DNA of 64,000 nt from Nyssa sinensis (taxonomy: Eukaryota; Streptophyta; Magnoliopsida; Cornales; Nyssaceae). The DNA lies in assembly GCA_008638375.1 (NCBI GenBank), contig CM018052.1:12400506-12464505 (forward strand). The letters run 5' to 3'. This document shows positions 34,787-46,860 of the stretch, one piece after another (within the stretch, counting starts at the first letter, position 1; the number at the start of each line of letters is the position of its first letter). The translations under genes and the position numbers were made by a program. The notes below the pieces were generated by a model that searched no databases, was not told the origin of the DNA, and saw only the letters and a program-made list of their open reading frames with translations.

Positions 34787-35068
34787 GCCATAGGTTGGAG
34801 CATTGCTGATCGAGTGAAAATGAAAGCGTTTCATGATAAAAAAATTTTGAGAAAAACTTTTAAGCCTAATGATCAAGTGTTCTTATATGACTCTAGACTC
34901 CAGAAGTACCCAAGAAAACTCAGGTCTAGGTGGACAGACCCTTTTATAGTGAAGAATATTTTTAACAATGGGGTAGTCGAAATAGAGGATCTTAAGGATG
35001 GTCGGGTGTTTAAAGTAAATGGTTAGCGCCTTAAAGTTTTAATTGATAGGCAAGTTCCGGAAGTGTAA
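34787..35068 (+). pseudogene. pol: Integrase C-terminal remnant fused to the RT start
   Basis: AIGWSIAD is RT-linker sequence; directly after it RVKMKAFHDKKILRKTF and DQVFLYDSRLQKYPRKLRS are integrase C-terminal sequence. A deletion of about 2 kb of pol joins them in frame near 34815. A TAG at 35024 (VNG-stop-RLKVL) interrupts it, and the frame ends QVPEV at 35066-35068. Confidence 0.88.
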
Positions 35069-36093
35069 GACATTTCACTTATGGACCCGGTCTATCCACC
35101 TTGATCACGCCATGCAGGTATGTTTTATTTTTTTTATTTTGTTTTGTTTTTGTTTTGTTTTATTTTGTTTTCATTTTTTTTCTTCTTTTTGTTTTCTACT
35201 GTTTTCTTTATTTTTATTTGTAGGTTAATTTCATTTTGTCAGTTCAGATTGTCATCTTTAGTGCTTAGCGAGCTGCCCACGTCCCACATCAGGTGTATTC
35301 TACCATTTTCAGTACCCTCTATTCAATTTTGATTGTTAAAACATTGAGGACAATGTTTCATTTAAGTTAGGGGGTGGTGGTTGCAAATTCAACATTTAAA
35401 ATACTGTGGCATATTTTCATGTGTCAAAATTTTTTTAAAATTTGCATCACACATGCATTTTGTTCACATAAGTACTCATTCTCATTCATAACTATTTTTG
35501 TGAATTCACCGAATCCACCATAATCATTCTACTGAGGCATTCATAGAACTTTTAATGCACTTATCCAAACTTTGTGGTAAGATGGTGGTTTGACACATGT
35601 AACTAGAGAACTCTCTTGCTTAAGTATTCATGTGAGTTTTGGAGAGAATTGAGAGCCTACAAATGCAGAAAATTGTGACGAGCATTCATTGATCTATTGA
35701 ATTAGGCACTTCTTTTGAGAATATCATTACATAGTTGGTGGTATGAAGGCGGATATACTTGGGATATGATGAAGGTTAACTTAGGATTAACGTTTGAGCC
35801 TTTCAAGCTAACCCTTCTCATCATAGGCCTTTAGTAGCCAACTTTGAGCCAACAAACACATATAGTTTTTTTTCATATGCCCACATCATCCATACCTCTC
35901 CACATTGGAGTATAACGTATACTTTAGTTTTCCCTACCCTTTTTGCTTCCAAGTGTGTACTAGGTGTGGAATTTGCATTTCTTGTCTTTTGTGTTGAATT
36001 AGAAAAAGAAGAAAAAGAAGAAAAAGAAAAAGGGAAGAGTACAAGTGAAAAGTATTTAGTTGTGTGAGCATCAAGTTTCTAAAAAGAAAATAT

Positions 36094-36141
<48 letters not shown>

Positions 36142-36508
36142 AGAAAGAAGGAGACATATTGTTATTTAGAGAAGAGAAAAGTTGAAGAGTACATCAATTG
36201 AGAAGTTTGGTTTGCTATGATTTTTAATGAAATTCTCTTAGCATGTACTTGAAAGTTTTTGAATCTTTTTTATCCTTTTCTTCATATAGCCTCTAATCCG
36301 AGCCATGTGACAACCCTTTTATGTTGATCAGTTTGATCCTAAGTAAGCCTGTGGAAAGAGTGGTGGAAGTCTCATTTGTTAGTACGCCTATCATAAGATC
36401 AATGTTTGCTTGTTGCTTGTACATGATTGCCTAATTCCTTATTGAGTGTGTACACCCCTTGTCAACTCCATAGAGAGAACCCCTACATTAAACACTTTTG
36501 GGGGGGTG
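35069..36508 (+). other. Athila 3' untranslated region
   Basis: No open frame of note; Athila elements often have an env-like frame here, but I see none. It includes T-rich tracts (35120-35220), the block copied into gag (35130-35428), an AG microsatellite (36099-36137) and the polypurine-like TTTTGGGGGGGTG just before the 3' LTR. Confidence 0.75.
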
Positions 36509-38064
36509 TGATGAGTGCGCAAAAGGGCACTCTAAATACTCTATTATTAGATTAAATTGCTAAAATATGAATAGAAAAGTTAGGTTCTAATTGATATTAT
36601 TTAATTTAATTTCTATTTACAATGAGATATATTTGAGCATCATTTTATAATATTTTAAACCTCAAATAAATGCATTGAATAGTCTTTGTGAATTTTATTC
36701 CCGAACAGTTGCAAAACTCATTATTTGTTTCAGTTACCCATGGTGAAATAAACTTATTATTTGTTGGCTTGGACAGAACATTTGAAGAATAAAGAAAGAA
36801 AAATGAAAGAAGAAAAAGTCAAGCAACAAAAGTGAGGCACGACTGCATGGAGAAGAAGCCAGGAAAAGCAATGGTAGAAAAAAAAAGTCAAAGGCGAAAG
36901 AAGAGTCCAGGTGCTATACCAAAAGTGCGCTGAGGCGCTGAAGTGATGTGGGCCAAGGACTTGTTGTGCAGCTGAATGAAGAAAACCAAGGTGGGCAAGT
37001 GGCTGACATGGGGTTTTGAGATGTGGGGCCCAGGCGTGAGAAAAATGGGCTGATTGCAACGTGAGGGTGGTGGGCTTTGTGGCGCTGGAATTCAAAGAGT
37101 GAGGCGCCTAGGGCTGTTTTGAAAAAGAAAACGTGAAATGGGGCTCGGGACACGACTAGGGCTTGAGGCGCTGTTTTGCGCGAAGCGTTGGGGTATTACA
37201 AAAAACTACAGAGCAGGGAAAATAACAACGGGAGTCCTGCGGCTGATTTAAAAACAGAAAGGAACCAGAGCTGCGGCAGAGCAGTGCGGCGCAGAGAAAA
37301 AAATGGCTGCCGGTTACTTCACGGATTCTTTTTGCTTAAGATTTATGTTGTCCGTCATGGGTAACTAAATTTTTTGGTAGGGTGAGGGATGAACTTGCAC
37401 ACTAGATGATATTTTTAATTTATTTTTGATTCATGTACGTGATTTTTTTTTAGTAAAATTCTTTGGTTGTCATTCTCAATTTATTGTTGGGTTTTATTCT
37501 TCGAATAATTAAAGGGTTTAGTCTGTTTATAGATTCAGTCATGCTTTTTCTATTGAATGGATTAATGTTTTGATTATTTTTGGAACAATTGATTATTTAT
37601 ATTGATTTAATTCTTTGCTGCAATATTGCTCCCTCGGTATATTATCGTCGTTGGGTTTTCTCAATGTGAATAATAATTTGCGTGATTTAAAAGTAATGGA
37701 TGACTTTTCAAAGGGTTACATTTGGTTTAATTTTGGTTCATAATTTTATATCTTCTGATTAAGATTTTTGTAATTAAATTCTCAATTGAGTTATCAGTGA
37801 ATTAAAAATAATTAAAATACCAGATATGTGCAAGGGATTCCCGACACTCTACTGTTCGTTAAATTTTACTACTTTGTCTGTTAATCACTTTATTTAATTT
37901 TAATTTTCATTCAAAATCACTTTTATTTTTATTTTCTAATTAATCGTTTAATATTTTCTTTAGTTTCAGAAATTCTTTCTGTTATTCTTTTAATTTTGTC
38001 TCCCTGTGGAATCGACACCCCAAAGCTACACTACAACTATTGCGTTATTTTTTGGGCGTAATCA
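36509..38064 (+). repeat. 3' LTR of the Athila element
   Basis: 1556 bp, TGATGAGTG to CGTAATCA, followed by GGTCC. Aligns with the 5' LTR throughout. Confidence 0.93.
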
Positions 38065-38766
38065 GGTCCTGACCCGACGTCTTAATTAGGATTCGGGCCA
38101 CCAAAAACTATGACGTTTTACTTAAGTTTTTAAAATCTTAAAAGGTTAGGGCTGACATCATCATGACGTCAGCGTTACATGTTGAACCGGATCAAACCGG
38201 TTGGTTCAGTGAAAACCGGACCGGTTTACTTAAAAGGGGAGTGAACCCACGGGTTCAGACCGAAAGATTGAGAAATTAGATTTTGACCCCAAAACTTCTA
38301 GAAAATTGTACTGTGGCCCAATCGAAATTAAATTAATATTAATTTAATAATATTTAAATGAAAAACATTTCAAAAATGTCCCTAGGCCATAAATGAAGCA
38401 AACGAAGTCCAAATAAAGTAAATAAATAGTGTATTTTGACTATTTTGGACGTCCAAAACCCAATGGTGGGGTTTATTTCATGAGACGGGCTCCAAAAAAT
38501 TTGGACGCATTAAAGTATAAAATGACTAAATTCCCTTAGTGCCCCTAAAGTCAAATGGAAGTCCGAAAAGGTTTAAATTGACTTTCTTCAACGTTCTGGA
38601 TTCAATGGTGAGCTCCGTATCATGAAATGAAGTACAGAAACATATGATAGGTAAATATGTGAAGTAATAAAATCAAACCTTACGATTGAACAAAGCTACC
38701 GGAAAAGTATAAATTAAATAGAAATTTATTTCTAACACGTCAGTTCTATTTTAGGTGATAATTATC

Positions 38767-38997
38767 ATGGGTAAGACTCCGAAGGTCATGGATAAGAAAC
38801 AACAGGAATTTATGGACGATCTGTTGTGGCCACAAAAAGTAATCGCTAGAAAAATAAGGATTGCCAAAACAACCGAAATTGTTTCAGTCAGACCCTTTAT
38901 ATATAAAGCCCCAATTGTCCCAATGGGACGACTCATGAAGGAAAAGGTGACAAGAAGACTCGCTGAAGAAAAATTAAAAGAGGAAGAAGAGCGATGA
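38767..38997 (+). other. Small open frame in the solo LTR, 76 residues
   Basis: It starts MGKTPKVMDKKQQEFMDD and ends in a charged KEEEER tail. It is Lys- and Glu-rich with no domain I know. The parallel stretch of the LTR at 48785 (about 51090-51700) shows no similar frame, so this part of the solo LTR is either diverged or acquired. Low likelihood of being a gene. Confidence 0.25.
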
Positions 38998-40492
38998 GAA
39001 AATACTGAAACCTTAATTGAATGGATTCGGAGGTAATATTTATTTATCATGAAAGCACCTAAAATGTAATACAGCTATAAGTTAGGTTGGTTTCAGAATT
39101 AGGCTTACACAGTCTAAGAGTAGATTAAGATCACAAGTTGATTTAAATACATGTGAAATTTATGAAATTCTCATAAATTATTTTAGGTTGAAAAGAGAGA
39201 AAAGGAAAGGAAAAGCAGCACAGTAGAGCCGACTTAAAAGTATAAGGTGAGTAACCCTGAATTTGAAATGGTAATTTAATTCCATGGATTTGAAGGAGTT
39301 TTAAATTCCAAAATATGTGAAGCATCTAATTTACAAATTCAGTATTTACGAAATTCTTATTTCAATTATTTCTGTTCTTGCAAACCTTGTTGTGACATGC
39401 TCGATGACTAGTTTTTACTATAGTTCTTTTAAATATATTCCAGCATGTCTAAGATTTAAATGCCTTGCGTTATTAAATATTCTGAATTTGCATATTCCAT
39501 GTATTTCAAGATCCTATTGTGAAGTGATGAACCATATGTTTTGAATGCTCATAAATGCATCCACGTGAAGAAGTCATGGGTTAAATGTTTTTACATGGAA
39601 GATAAACTGTGTATAAGCACCACGAATTTGTTGGGTATCTTTGGAACTCAACCACGAAATGAATAAATGGCAGGTAGCAGGATCAAATCCCCCAGGCATA
39701 TGAGATATCTCCACGTAAAGTAAAATGAGAATCTGGTTCGAAACGAATTCCATTAATGAAAGTGAAAAGGTGTTGTGTTGAAAATGAAAGTAGTTTTTAC
39801 CCTCATTTTCACCATGCATATGTATATGTTTTAAAAGTTTATATTCTTTATATGAAAAGTACATGTTCAGCTTAAATACTTTAAATATTTCAAAGCTATC
39901 TGTTTAAAGAATGCATATATCCTATGTTCTAAGTATACGAGCAATTGGTAGTGAGTATTTTATAAACTCTCATGTGCGAAACCACTGCCAATTGAAACCC
40001 CATGACAAATTTTGGAATTACTCATTGGGCTTCTTGAAGATCATCCCATCCCCTAACATTTTTCAGGTAGCGACGATGAATAGGAGCTTTGCTCCATTTT
40101 GGGATGACAACTAGTGGCTTGGTTATGATCACGGATTTTTGGAAGTAATAGAAACCGTAGTGGTCGAATTTCGATGTGTAGTAGATTTGGATAATATGCA
40201 CTTAAGCCCTTGAGGCATTCGGATATGTATTATGTGTAAAACTTTAAGTTTTTAGTATGCTCTGATTTTATTATCATGTGTACCGCTATGAAGAGATACA
40301 GTACCGGATGGTTGTACGAAAGATTTTAAATACGAAAAGAAAAAGAAAAAAAAAATTCACGCTTCCGCCACCACAGACCGCACCGCCATCCGATACTGTT
40401 GCTTATGTGAGCCTTACCCTAAAGCCTTGGCCGAAGGGTGGCGGTCGTGATATGAGATCCACATAGGGTGGGTTTCGGGTCGTGACAGAATA

Positions 40493-41023
40493 GGAGAATG
40501 AGTCGACTGAAAACTAGACTCAGTCGACTGGACAATCAACTGAAATGGGCAGAATGCAATTTTTGCTCTACACTCTGCTGTAAAGACAACACTGTTGGTA
40601 GACACCTTATTTACATTAAATGTCATTTAAGTAAATGATTTCATTTACTTAAGATATTATAATGTAAATAAGGAAGCACTCTCATTTGGAACCAATAAAA
40701 ATAGTCACATGCCATAATTCCTTTAGAATAAAAAGTGCAGTCCCCCTCTCAAGAACAAAATTTCTTCTTTTGTGAAAATAACGCCTTAGACCATAGCTAG
40801 TTGGATGGGTTACCCTATAGCTAAAATTTATTAAAAATAATTTTTAGACTATTGAATTCCTAAAGAACAATTACTGGGACTTTTGCAAGAAAAGTTCCAA
40901 AGATTTGAAATATCTAAATTTTCATGGCTTAGTGTGACAATGCATTAGTCAAACCTAGTGTCCGTAACTTGAGTTGACTTTCGTTGACTTGATTAACTAT
41001 GTGAACTGAATTAATAATGATCT
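40493..41023. other. Right flank of the solo LTR with GTCGACT words and a palindrome
   Basis: AGTCGACT occurs at 40502 and 40526, as it does left of the solo LTR, confirming that both flanks were one sequence. An imperfect palindrome is at 40605-40673. No gene. Confidence 0.6.
40605..40673. repeat. Imperfect 69-bp palindrome
   Basis: The left arm begins CCTTATTTACATTA and the right arm ends TAATGTAAATAAGG; the centre is AAGTAAATGATTTCATTTACTT. Arms of about 34 bp with a few mismatches. Could be the core of a small foldback element. Confidence 0.75.
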
Positions 41024-41530
41024 ATGATGATTTCACATCACTACTTTCAAATAAATAACACCGGTGCACCCCATGGTGACGTACTAGGTTGTATAAAGCC
41101 CTTGTCTAATAGCTCTTGTAGTTGTAGCTTCAATTATTTTAACTCCATTGGTGTCATTCAATATGGAGTTTTTCAAATAGGCATAGTTCCAAGAAGTAAA
41201 TTCATGATAAACTCAATTTTTAGTCAACGAGCATCCCAAGAAAATCATCTAGAAACACATCAAGAAATTCCGTAGCGATAGGGATTTGGTCTAAAGTCAG
41301 CCCTTATGAGTGCATATCGAGAACATTGCATAGATAACTACGACAACCCTTGCGTAGCAATTTCTTGCCTAAATGGAATAAATAAAATACGGCGGGGGGG
41401 CCACTTTCGTCCCCTCAAAAGTAGGGTCTGATTGTCCAGGATTCTAGATCAAAATCCTTTTGGCTATCCAATCTATGGTGTCATGGTTTACAGTTAACTA
41501 GGCCATGCTGAGAATAACATCGAAACCACA
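41024..41530 (-). pseudogene. pol: Chromovirus protease-RT junction fragment
   Basis: Parallel to 46130-46620: shared words on the + strand include GCACCCCATGG, CCCTTGTCTA, TTGTAGTTGTAGCTTCAAT and CCAATCTATGGT. It covers the RT start back to the protease C-terminal region of a Tekay/Del-like pol. Many breaks. It is cut at 41530 by the LTR of the next element. Confidence 0.75.
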
Positions 41531-43225
41531 TGTCAGGACCCGAAACCCAGCCTTTGTGGATTTGGGATCACAGGGCCGACCCTCGAGCCGTTCCTACATT
41601 TTCTCTTAGCAGGATCAGTGATAATAATGTGTAGATAAACAATTAAATAGTGGAAGTTATAATAAGGTTTTATAGATAAAAAAAAAAAAAACCAAAATAT
41701 ACATCACCCCCAGGGTGTGGACAAACGGGAGAGCTAAGAAAGTACTAATTATTTTATATAACATTTTATCAAAAATGTCCACTATTGCTTGTAGGTTTTT
41801 ATTGTCTGCTTGCAGCGTCCCTTCTTGAAATAAATGTATAAATTTGAAATGAGCTAACTAAGCTCAGTAAGTAAATTTCCTTTACTCTGCCATAGGTCAG
41901 GGTTAGTATAGAAAAGATCATAATCCAAGACAAGCAAAGATATGATAACATGATAGCCAGTCAAGAAATAGAATGTCACAATAGCCAATCAAGAAATAGA
42001 ATGTCACAATAGCCAATCAACAAAAGTGTGAAACTATAGAAATGACCCTTAAGTTAAAGGCACATCCCATAACAGTAATAATAAGTGAATATCAAATAAT
42101 ACAAGGAACATAAGATCATCAATAGGGATCTGGCCTAAACAATAGTCATACTGCCACAATTATAAGATAACCAATCATAAGCCAATGGATAAGCTTGCAA
42201 AACATATGATCATTCATAAGAAAAATATGATCATTCTATGAGTTCAATAAGAGATATGATATCAAACATAACACAGTCTTTTTAGGGTTTAGCATACCCT
42301 CAATCTTTTAGGGCCCGACATACTCTCAGTCTTTTAGGGCCCGATATACCCTTACTCTTTTGTGTATATTACGCCATATATTATGCCATATGTCCTTCAT
42401 GGACTTTGACCCATAGGTCCAGTAATAGCATCAGATGGACGTTGTGACTGAGCACAACTCTGGGTACTCATAATATATCATGATCATCATAATTTCACGC
42501 AAAGTGTACATATATGTGAAATATCATTTTTCTCAACAGTAAGAACATAACAATTTTCCTTTGAAGGCATGGTACAAAATGTACAAGAAATCATGATCAA
42601 GATATAGTAGTCAATTTCTCAATAATTTCCACAAGATAGAACAAGCATCAAATTGTTGAATTAATAAGTATCAGGTATGTATAGGAGTACAAATTTGGCA
42701 GTATAAAGGAATAACATTGTGACATGGCTAGGAATTACCACATGTAAGAGTTCGGGTTTTACTTACCTTTAAAATAGTTCTTTCTCCTTCAATAGAAAAT
42801 CTGATTGCCTTGTCTTTCCCTTTCGAAGTTCCTATTAATCAGGAGACATTTCTTAGTTTAATGCTACGTATAGCCAAATCCCCTAGAACTAGTCAATTTC
42901 ATCTATCAACATTTTAAGTATCTTATTTGGTAAAACGAACTCTACCATTGAGTCCGGAACATCAAAAAAAGTCAATTTAGGGTTTTACGGACTTCAATTT
43001 GGCTTCGGGTACTACTAGGGACAAAATGATAATTTTGCATTTTACATGTCTTAATTTTTTGGGACTTAATTTTACAAATCGGACTCCATTGTTGAGTCCG
43101 GAATGCCCAAAATAGTAAGGATACACTGTCCCTTTATTTTATTTGGACACTGGAATTATTTTACAAATTAAATTAATTAAATTATACTATTTTATATAAT
43201 ATATATTGAGGCAGTATTTTCAATA

Positions 43226-43320
43226 AGGTGCCTCAGTGGAATAGTGGCTTGGCCACTTTGGTTAGGTGCCTCCCACGCTCGCCGTCACGGTTCGAATCTC
43301 AAGGGCAGCAGCCCCTTCCT
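43226..43320 (+). repeat. tRNA-like segment in the chromovirus LTR
   Basis: TGCCTCAGTGGAATAGTGG may be a box A region, GGTTCGAATCTC is one base from a box B (GGTTCGAATCC). It lies antisense to the LTR, as in the 23475 LTR, at an equivalent place. Confidence 0.5.
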
Positions 43321-44459
43321 TTTTCTTTTCTTTTCTTTTTTTTTTTTTTCTGATTTTCCTAAAACCAAATAGTGGACAAGTCTTAAAACGCGAATAGTCT
43401 ATCCCTGTTCCAAACATGGCTATTAAATCATATCTCTCAAACGTGTTGCCAAACAACTCTAATTCAGTTTTTAAAATTAAAACAAAACTTCCCCATACGG
43501 CGCCGTTCTACTTAAACCATATATGCGATGGGTCGGGTCCCGACTTGAACCTAGATCTGACCCGAGACTGACCCAACCTTGTTCATCTTCGTCCCCACTT
43601 CTTACGCAGAAGTTGACCTAGTTACAAGTTTTACTTAATTCCTATTTCGTGGAGTTCCAGAACTCCAATTTGTCTAATTTTTGTTCCTATGGACTCCTAG
43701 GATCATTATTTTGGAGTTGTTTTGGGGCATTGAGATGAGCTCAAGAGCTCGGTTGAGTGGCTGTGGTGAGTTTTAAAAATGGCTTTATACATGCTCATTT
43801 TGCCATGAAAATGGATAGGGTTTGATCTGTTACTCTTGTCTCTTCATGGAGGTTCTAACCTCAATCACGAAATGAGGTTTGGTGTTCATTTCATGGTGTT
43901 GAATTTTTTGAACCGTGGCTGCAACTTGAAAATTGGGGGCCTTCCTTTGGGATTTTGGGTCAGGGTCTAGGGTTTTTAGAACCCTTGTGAGGTTTACTTT
44001 CCGTTCCAAGCAATGGATTCAAGCTTTATGGAGGTTGGTTCAGACTCACCTTGAAGGTGGTCATCAATGGCGTTTTTCCTGTTTTTCTCAATCTTCTGGG
44101 TGTTTTAGACCCTGTTTCTCTTCCTTAACTATTATCTATTAACTATACAGTGTATATATACACTTTAGACTATAAAAATTGAACTAAAACTTTGAAGGTT
44201 TCTAGAGAGAAAAATACATTTTTTTTTAGTTTTTAGCTGCAGCAGTTGTTTAGCTTCTCCATTTCCTTCCTTCCTTCTTCCTTTTCTCTCTATCTTTTTC
44301 TTTCCTAAGGCATGCACTACCCATGGATATATATAAGCAGCACACACATGCGCGCATACCAAAATATCCAGCTCACTGCCTCTCTTCTCTCTCTCCCTAT
44401 GGCGGTTCTCTCTCTCTTCTCTAATACTTTCTTTTTCTTTTCTTTTCCTTTTTGTTTTA

Positions 44460-44460
<1 letters not shown>

Positions 44461-44505
<45 letters not shown>

Positions 44506-44650
44506 TGCACACACTTACACTTACATATATATATATATATATATTAACTCTCATATATACATATATATATATATACTTATCATATCTATATATATATATA
44601 CATTTATCATATATATATATACATACGTATATATATGCGTTTATATACAT
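44461..44650. repeat. TA-rich microsatellites
   Basis: A run of about 21 TA units (44463-44504) and several shorter runs to 44640. They produce long Tyr/Ile frames that are not genes. Confidence 0.95.
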
Positions 44651-44803
44651 CCATTACTCCGTATTTGTATTATTCAAACACTCGGGATTTTTGAAACTTA
44701 AAACGAACTATAAATTCAAATATTGTAAAACGAATCCTAACATTTCAGTATTACAGCAATTTACTCGGTTTAATTTGGGTCGGGATATTACATCCTCCCC
44801 CTC

Positions 44804-45670
44804 TTAATAGAATTTGGTCCCCAAACTTGGGGTACCTTGTAGTGCAAAGAGTTTAGGGTATTTGGCATGTACTTCATCCTCTCGCTCCCAAGTGGCTTCC
44901 TCAATCCGGTGGTTTCTCCATAGCACTTTCACTAACAGAATAGTTTTGTTCCGTAGAACTTGCTCTCGACGATCCAATATATGTACTTGTTGCTCAACAT
45001 AGCTCAAATTCTCTTGGACATCCAGGGGCTAGTGCCTCATCATTTAGTCTAGGATATGCAAACATTTCCTCAACATAGAGACATGAAAAACATTGTGCAC
45101 ATGTGCCAACTCCTAAGGTAGGGCAAGTCGGTATGCTACCGGTCTGACTCGTTTGATAATCTCAAATGATCCAATGTATCGGGGCCCTAACTTCCCTCTC
45201 TTTCCAAATATCACCACACCTTTCATAGGTGACACCTTCAGAAATACATGATCACCTACTACGAATTCCAGCTCTCTTCTCCAAGCATTAACATAACTCT
45301 TCTATCGGTTCTAAGTTGCCAATAAGCATTGCCTGATCAACTAGATCTTTTTTAATGGTCTGTTCCACTATCTCTGGCCCAAATAGCTTTCTTTCACCCA
45401 CTTTTATCCAGCATAGTAGAGATCGGCACTTCTTGCCGTATAATGCCTCATATGGTGCCATGCCAATACTGGATTAATAGCTGTTATTGTATGTGAGTTC
45501 TACTAATGGTAGCTGATCCTCCCAATTTCCTTTAAAGTCTATGACACAGAATCGTAGCATATCCTCTAGAGTCTGTATCGTCCTCTCAGACTGTCCATTA
45601 GTCTCTGGATGGTAGGCAGTACTGAGACTCAGTTCTATGCTCATTGCTTGTTTTAGGCTCCTTCAAAATC
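44804..45670 (-). pseudogene. pol: Integrase C-terminal half and chromodomain
   Basis: From 45007: VHILDRREQVLRNKTIL, VKVLWRNHRIEEATWERED and KYPKLFALQ are the C-terminal chromodomain-type module of Tekay/Del elements, which in that group steers integration to chromatin. From 45670 leftward the integrase core has the FVSRF, STAYHPETNGQSERTIQ and ML-F blocks in several frames. Many stops and shifts. Confidence 0.82.
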
Positions 45671-46243
45671 GAGACACGAACCTGAGAAAGATGCTCACAT
45701 TTAACTGTAAGAACTTTGTGCTGACAATCAAGTTTGACAATCACATCAGAACGACATACAACTCTTTCTAAGTACATAGTTCTTAAAGTAAACCAAGATA
45801 TCATCGATGAACAAAATCATGAAATCATCTAAGTGCTGCTTGAAAACCCTATTCATTAAGTCCATGAATGCAGCTGGGGCATTTGTCACCCCAAAAGGCA
45901 TCACAAGGAACTCGTAATGTCCATATCGAGTTCTGAATGCCGTTTTCTCTATATCAGCAAGTCTAACTTTCAACTGATGGTACCCTGACCTCAAGTCAAT
46001 CTTTGAGAATACCTGTGCCCCTTTTAATTTGATCGAACAAATCATCCACCTTGGCAAAGGGTATCTGTTCTTGATGGTGACATTGTTCAACTCACAATAG
46101 TCAATACATAATTGCATAGTCCCATCTTTCTTCTTAACAAACAATATTGGGGCACCCCATGGCAAAGAACTGGGTCGTATAAAACCCTTGTCTAGCAGTT
46201 TTTGTAGCTGCAAGTTTAATTCTTTCAGCTTTGTTAGTGCCAT
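45671..46243 (-). pseudogene. pol: Reverse transcriptase fragment
   Basis: 46243-45790 holds [78 protein letters not shown] and the catalytic FIDDILVYF. After it the sequence goes through 120 bp of unclear origin (45671-45790) to the integrase core, so the RT end, RNase H and integrase N-terminus are deleted. Confidence 0.88.
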
Positions 46244-46860
46244 TCAGTATGGGGTTTTAGATATGGGTGAACTACCTGATAGTACATCAATATTGAACTC
46301 AATTTCTCTATCAATAGGCATTCCCAGAAGATCCTCCAGAAATACCTCAGAGAATTCTCTAGCAATAAGGATTTGATCTAATGTGGGCTTTTATGAGCGA
46401 GTGTTTAGGATGCTACACAAGAACCCACGACATCCCTTGCGAAGTAAACGTCTAGCCTGGATAGAAGAGACGAAATAGGGTGGAGAAGCTACTCCCGTCC
46501 CTTCAAACTTGATGCTCGACCATCCTGGGTTTTGTATAAGGACTCTTTTGGCTACACAATCTATGGTAGCATGATTTGTGACCAACCAGTCCATGCCAAG
46601 GATTACATCATACCCATAAATTTCTAAGGGTATAAGATCGGCTAATAACTATGTGCCCATGAACTGTATCTCACATGCTCTATGTATAACATTCCCTAAT
46701 AATGACTCTCCCGATAGAATGCAAACAATAATTAAGTAGCCTAGGGGTTCAATTTCTAAGTTTAGCTTAGTAAAAAATGTGAGGAATATAAATGAATGTG
46801 TAGAGCTAGTATCAAATAGAATATGAGCAGGTTATGAATAGACTGGAAGGGTACCTGCGA
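46244..46860 (-). pseudogene. pol: Protease and linker region
   Basis: MDWLVTNHATIDCVAKRVLI (46594 on) is the conserved stretch after the protease, normally preceded by DVILGMDWL. Upstream, on the minus strand near 46810, the region for the DSGASHSFI active site is recognisable (LFDTSSTHSFIF-like). Stops at several places. Confidence 0.65.

Larger units (their letters stand above)
29185..38064 (+). mobile_element. Athila-type Ty3/gypsy element lacking RT, RNase H and most integrase
   Basis: LTRs 29185-30760 and 36509-38064 are TG...CA and highly alike. The target duplication GGTCC is at 29180-29184 and 38065-38069. A tRNA-Asp primer site follows the 5' LTR and a T/G-rich polypurine tract precedes the 3' LTR. 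The interior has gag (in two parts, split by a 1.2-kb intruding chimera), protease, and then a jump from the start of RT to the integrase C-terminus. It is a non-autonomous, damaged copy sitting in a solo LTR. Confidence 0.95.
27504..40487 (+). mobile_element. Solo chromovirus-type LTR, split by a nested Athila element
   Basis: The left part 27504-29184 starts TGTAATACCCCGACCTTG and the right part 38070-40487 ends GGTCGTGACA. Removing the Athila element and one GGTCC leaves about 4.1 kb, the same size as the LTR at 48785-52876, which it matches in start, AT-rich opening, tRNA-like segment and end. The flanks are GAATG (27499-27503) and GAATA (40488-40492), a target duplication with one change. 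No internal region follows, so this is a solo LTR left by recombination between two LTRs. Confidence 0.85.
41531..44792 (-). repeat. 3' LTR of the 41.5-47.7 kb chromovirus
   Basis: On the minus strand it starts TGTAATATCCCGACCC and ends GGGTCCTGACA, 3262 bp. Includes a short repeat with TTTTAGGGCCCGA words (about 42275-42360), a tRNA-like segment (43226-43320) and TA microsatellites (44461-44640). Confidence 0.85.

Noticed and set aside
36757..37095. 112-codon frame, present also at 29788-29519
   Set aside because: It is in both LTRs of the Athila element, antisense, and interrupted differently in the two copies; an accident of GC-richer LTR sequence.
44165..44701. Open frames of 129-161 codons on both strands
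   Set aside because: They consist of Tyr/Ile runs translated from TA microsatellites inside an LTR.
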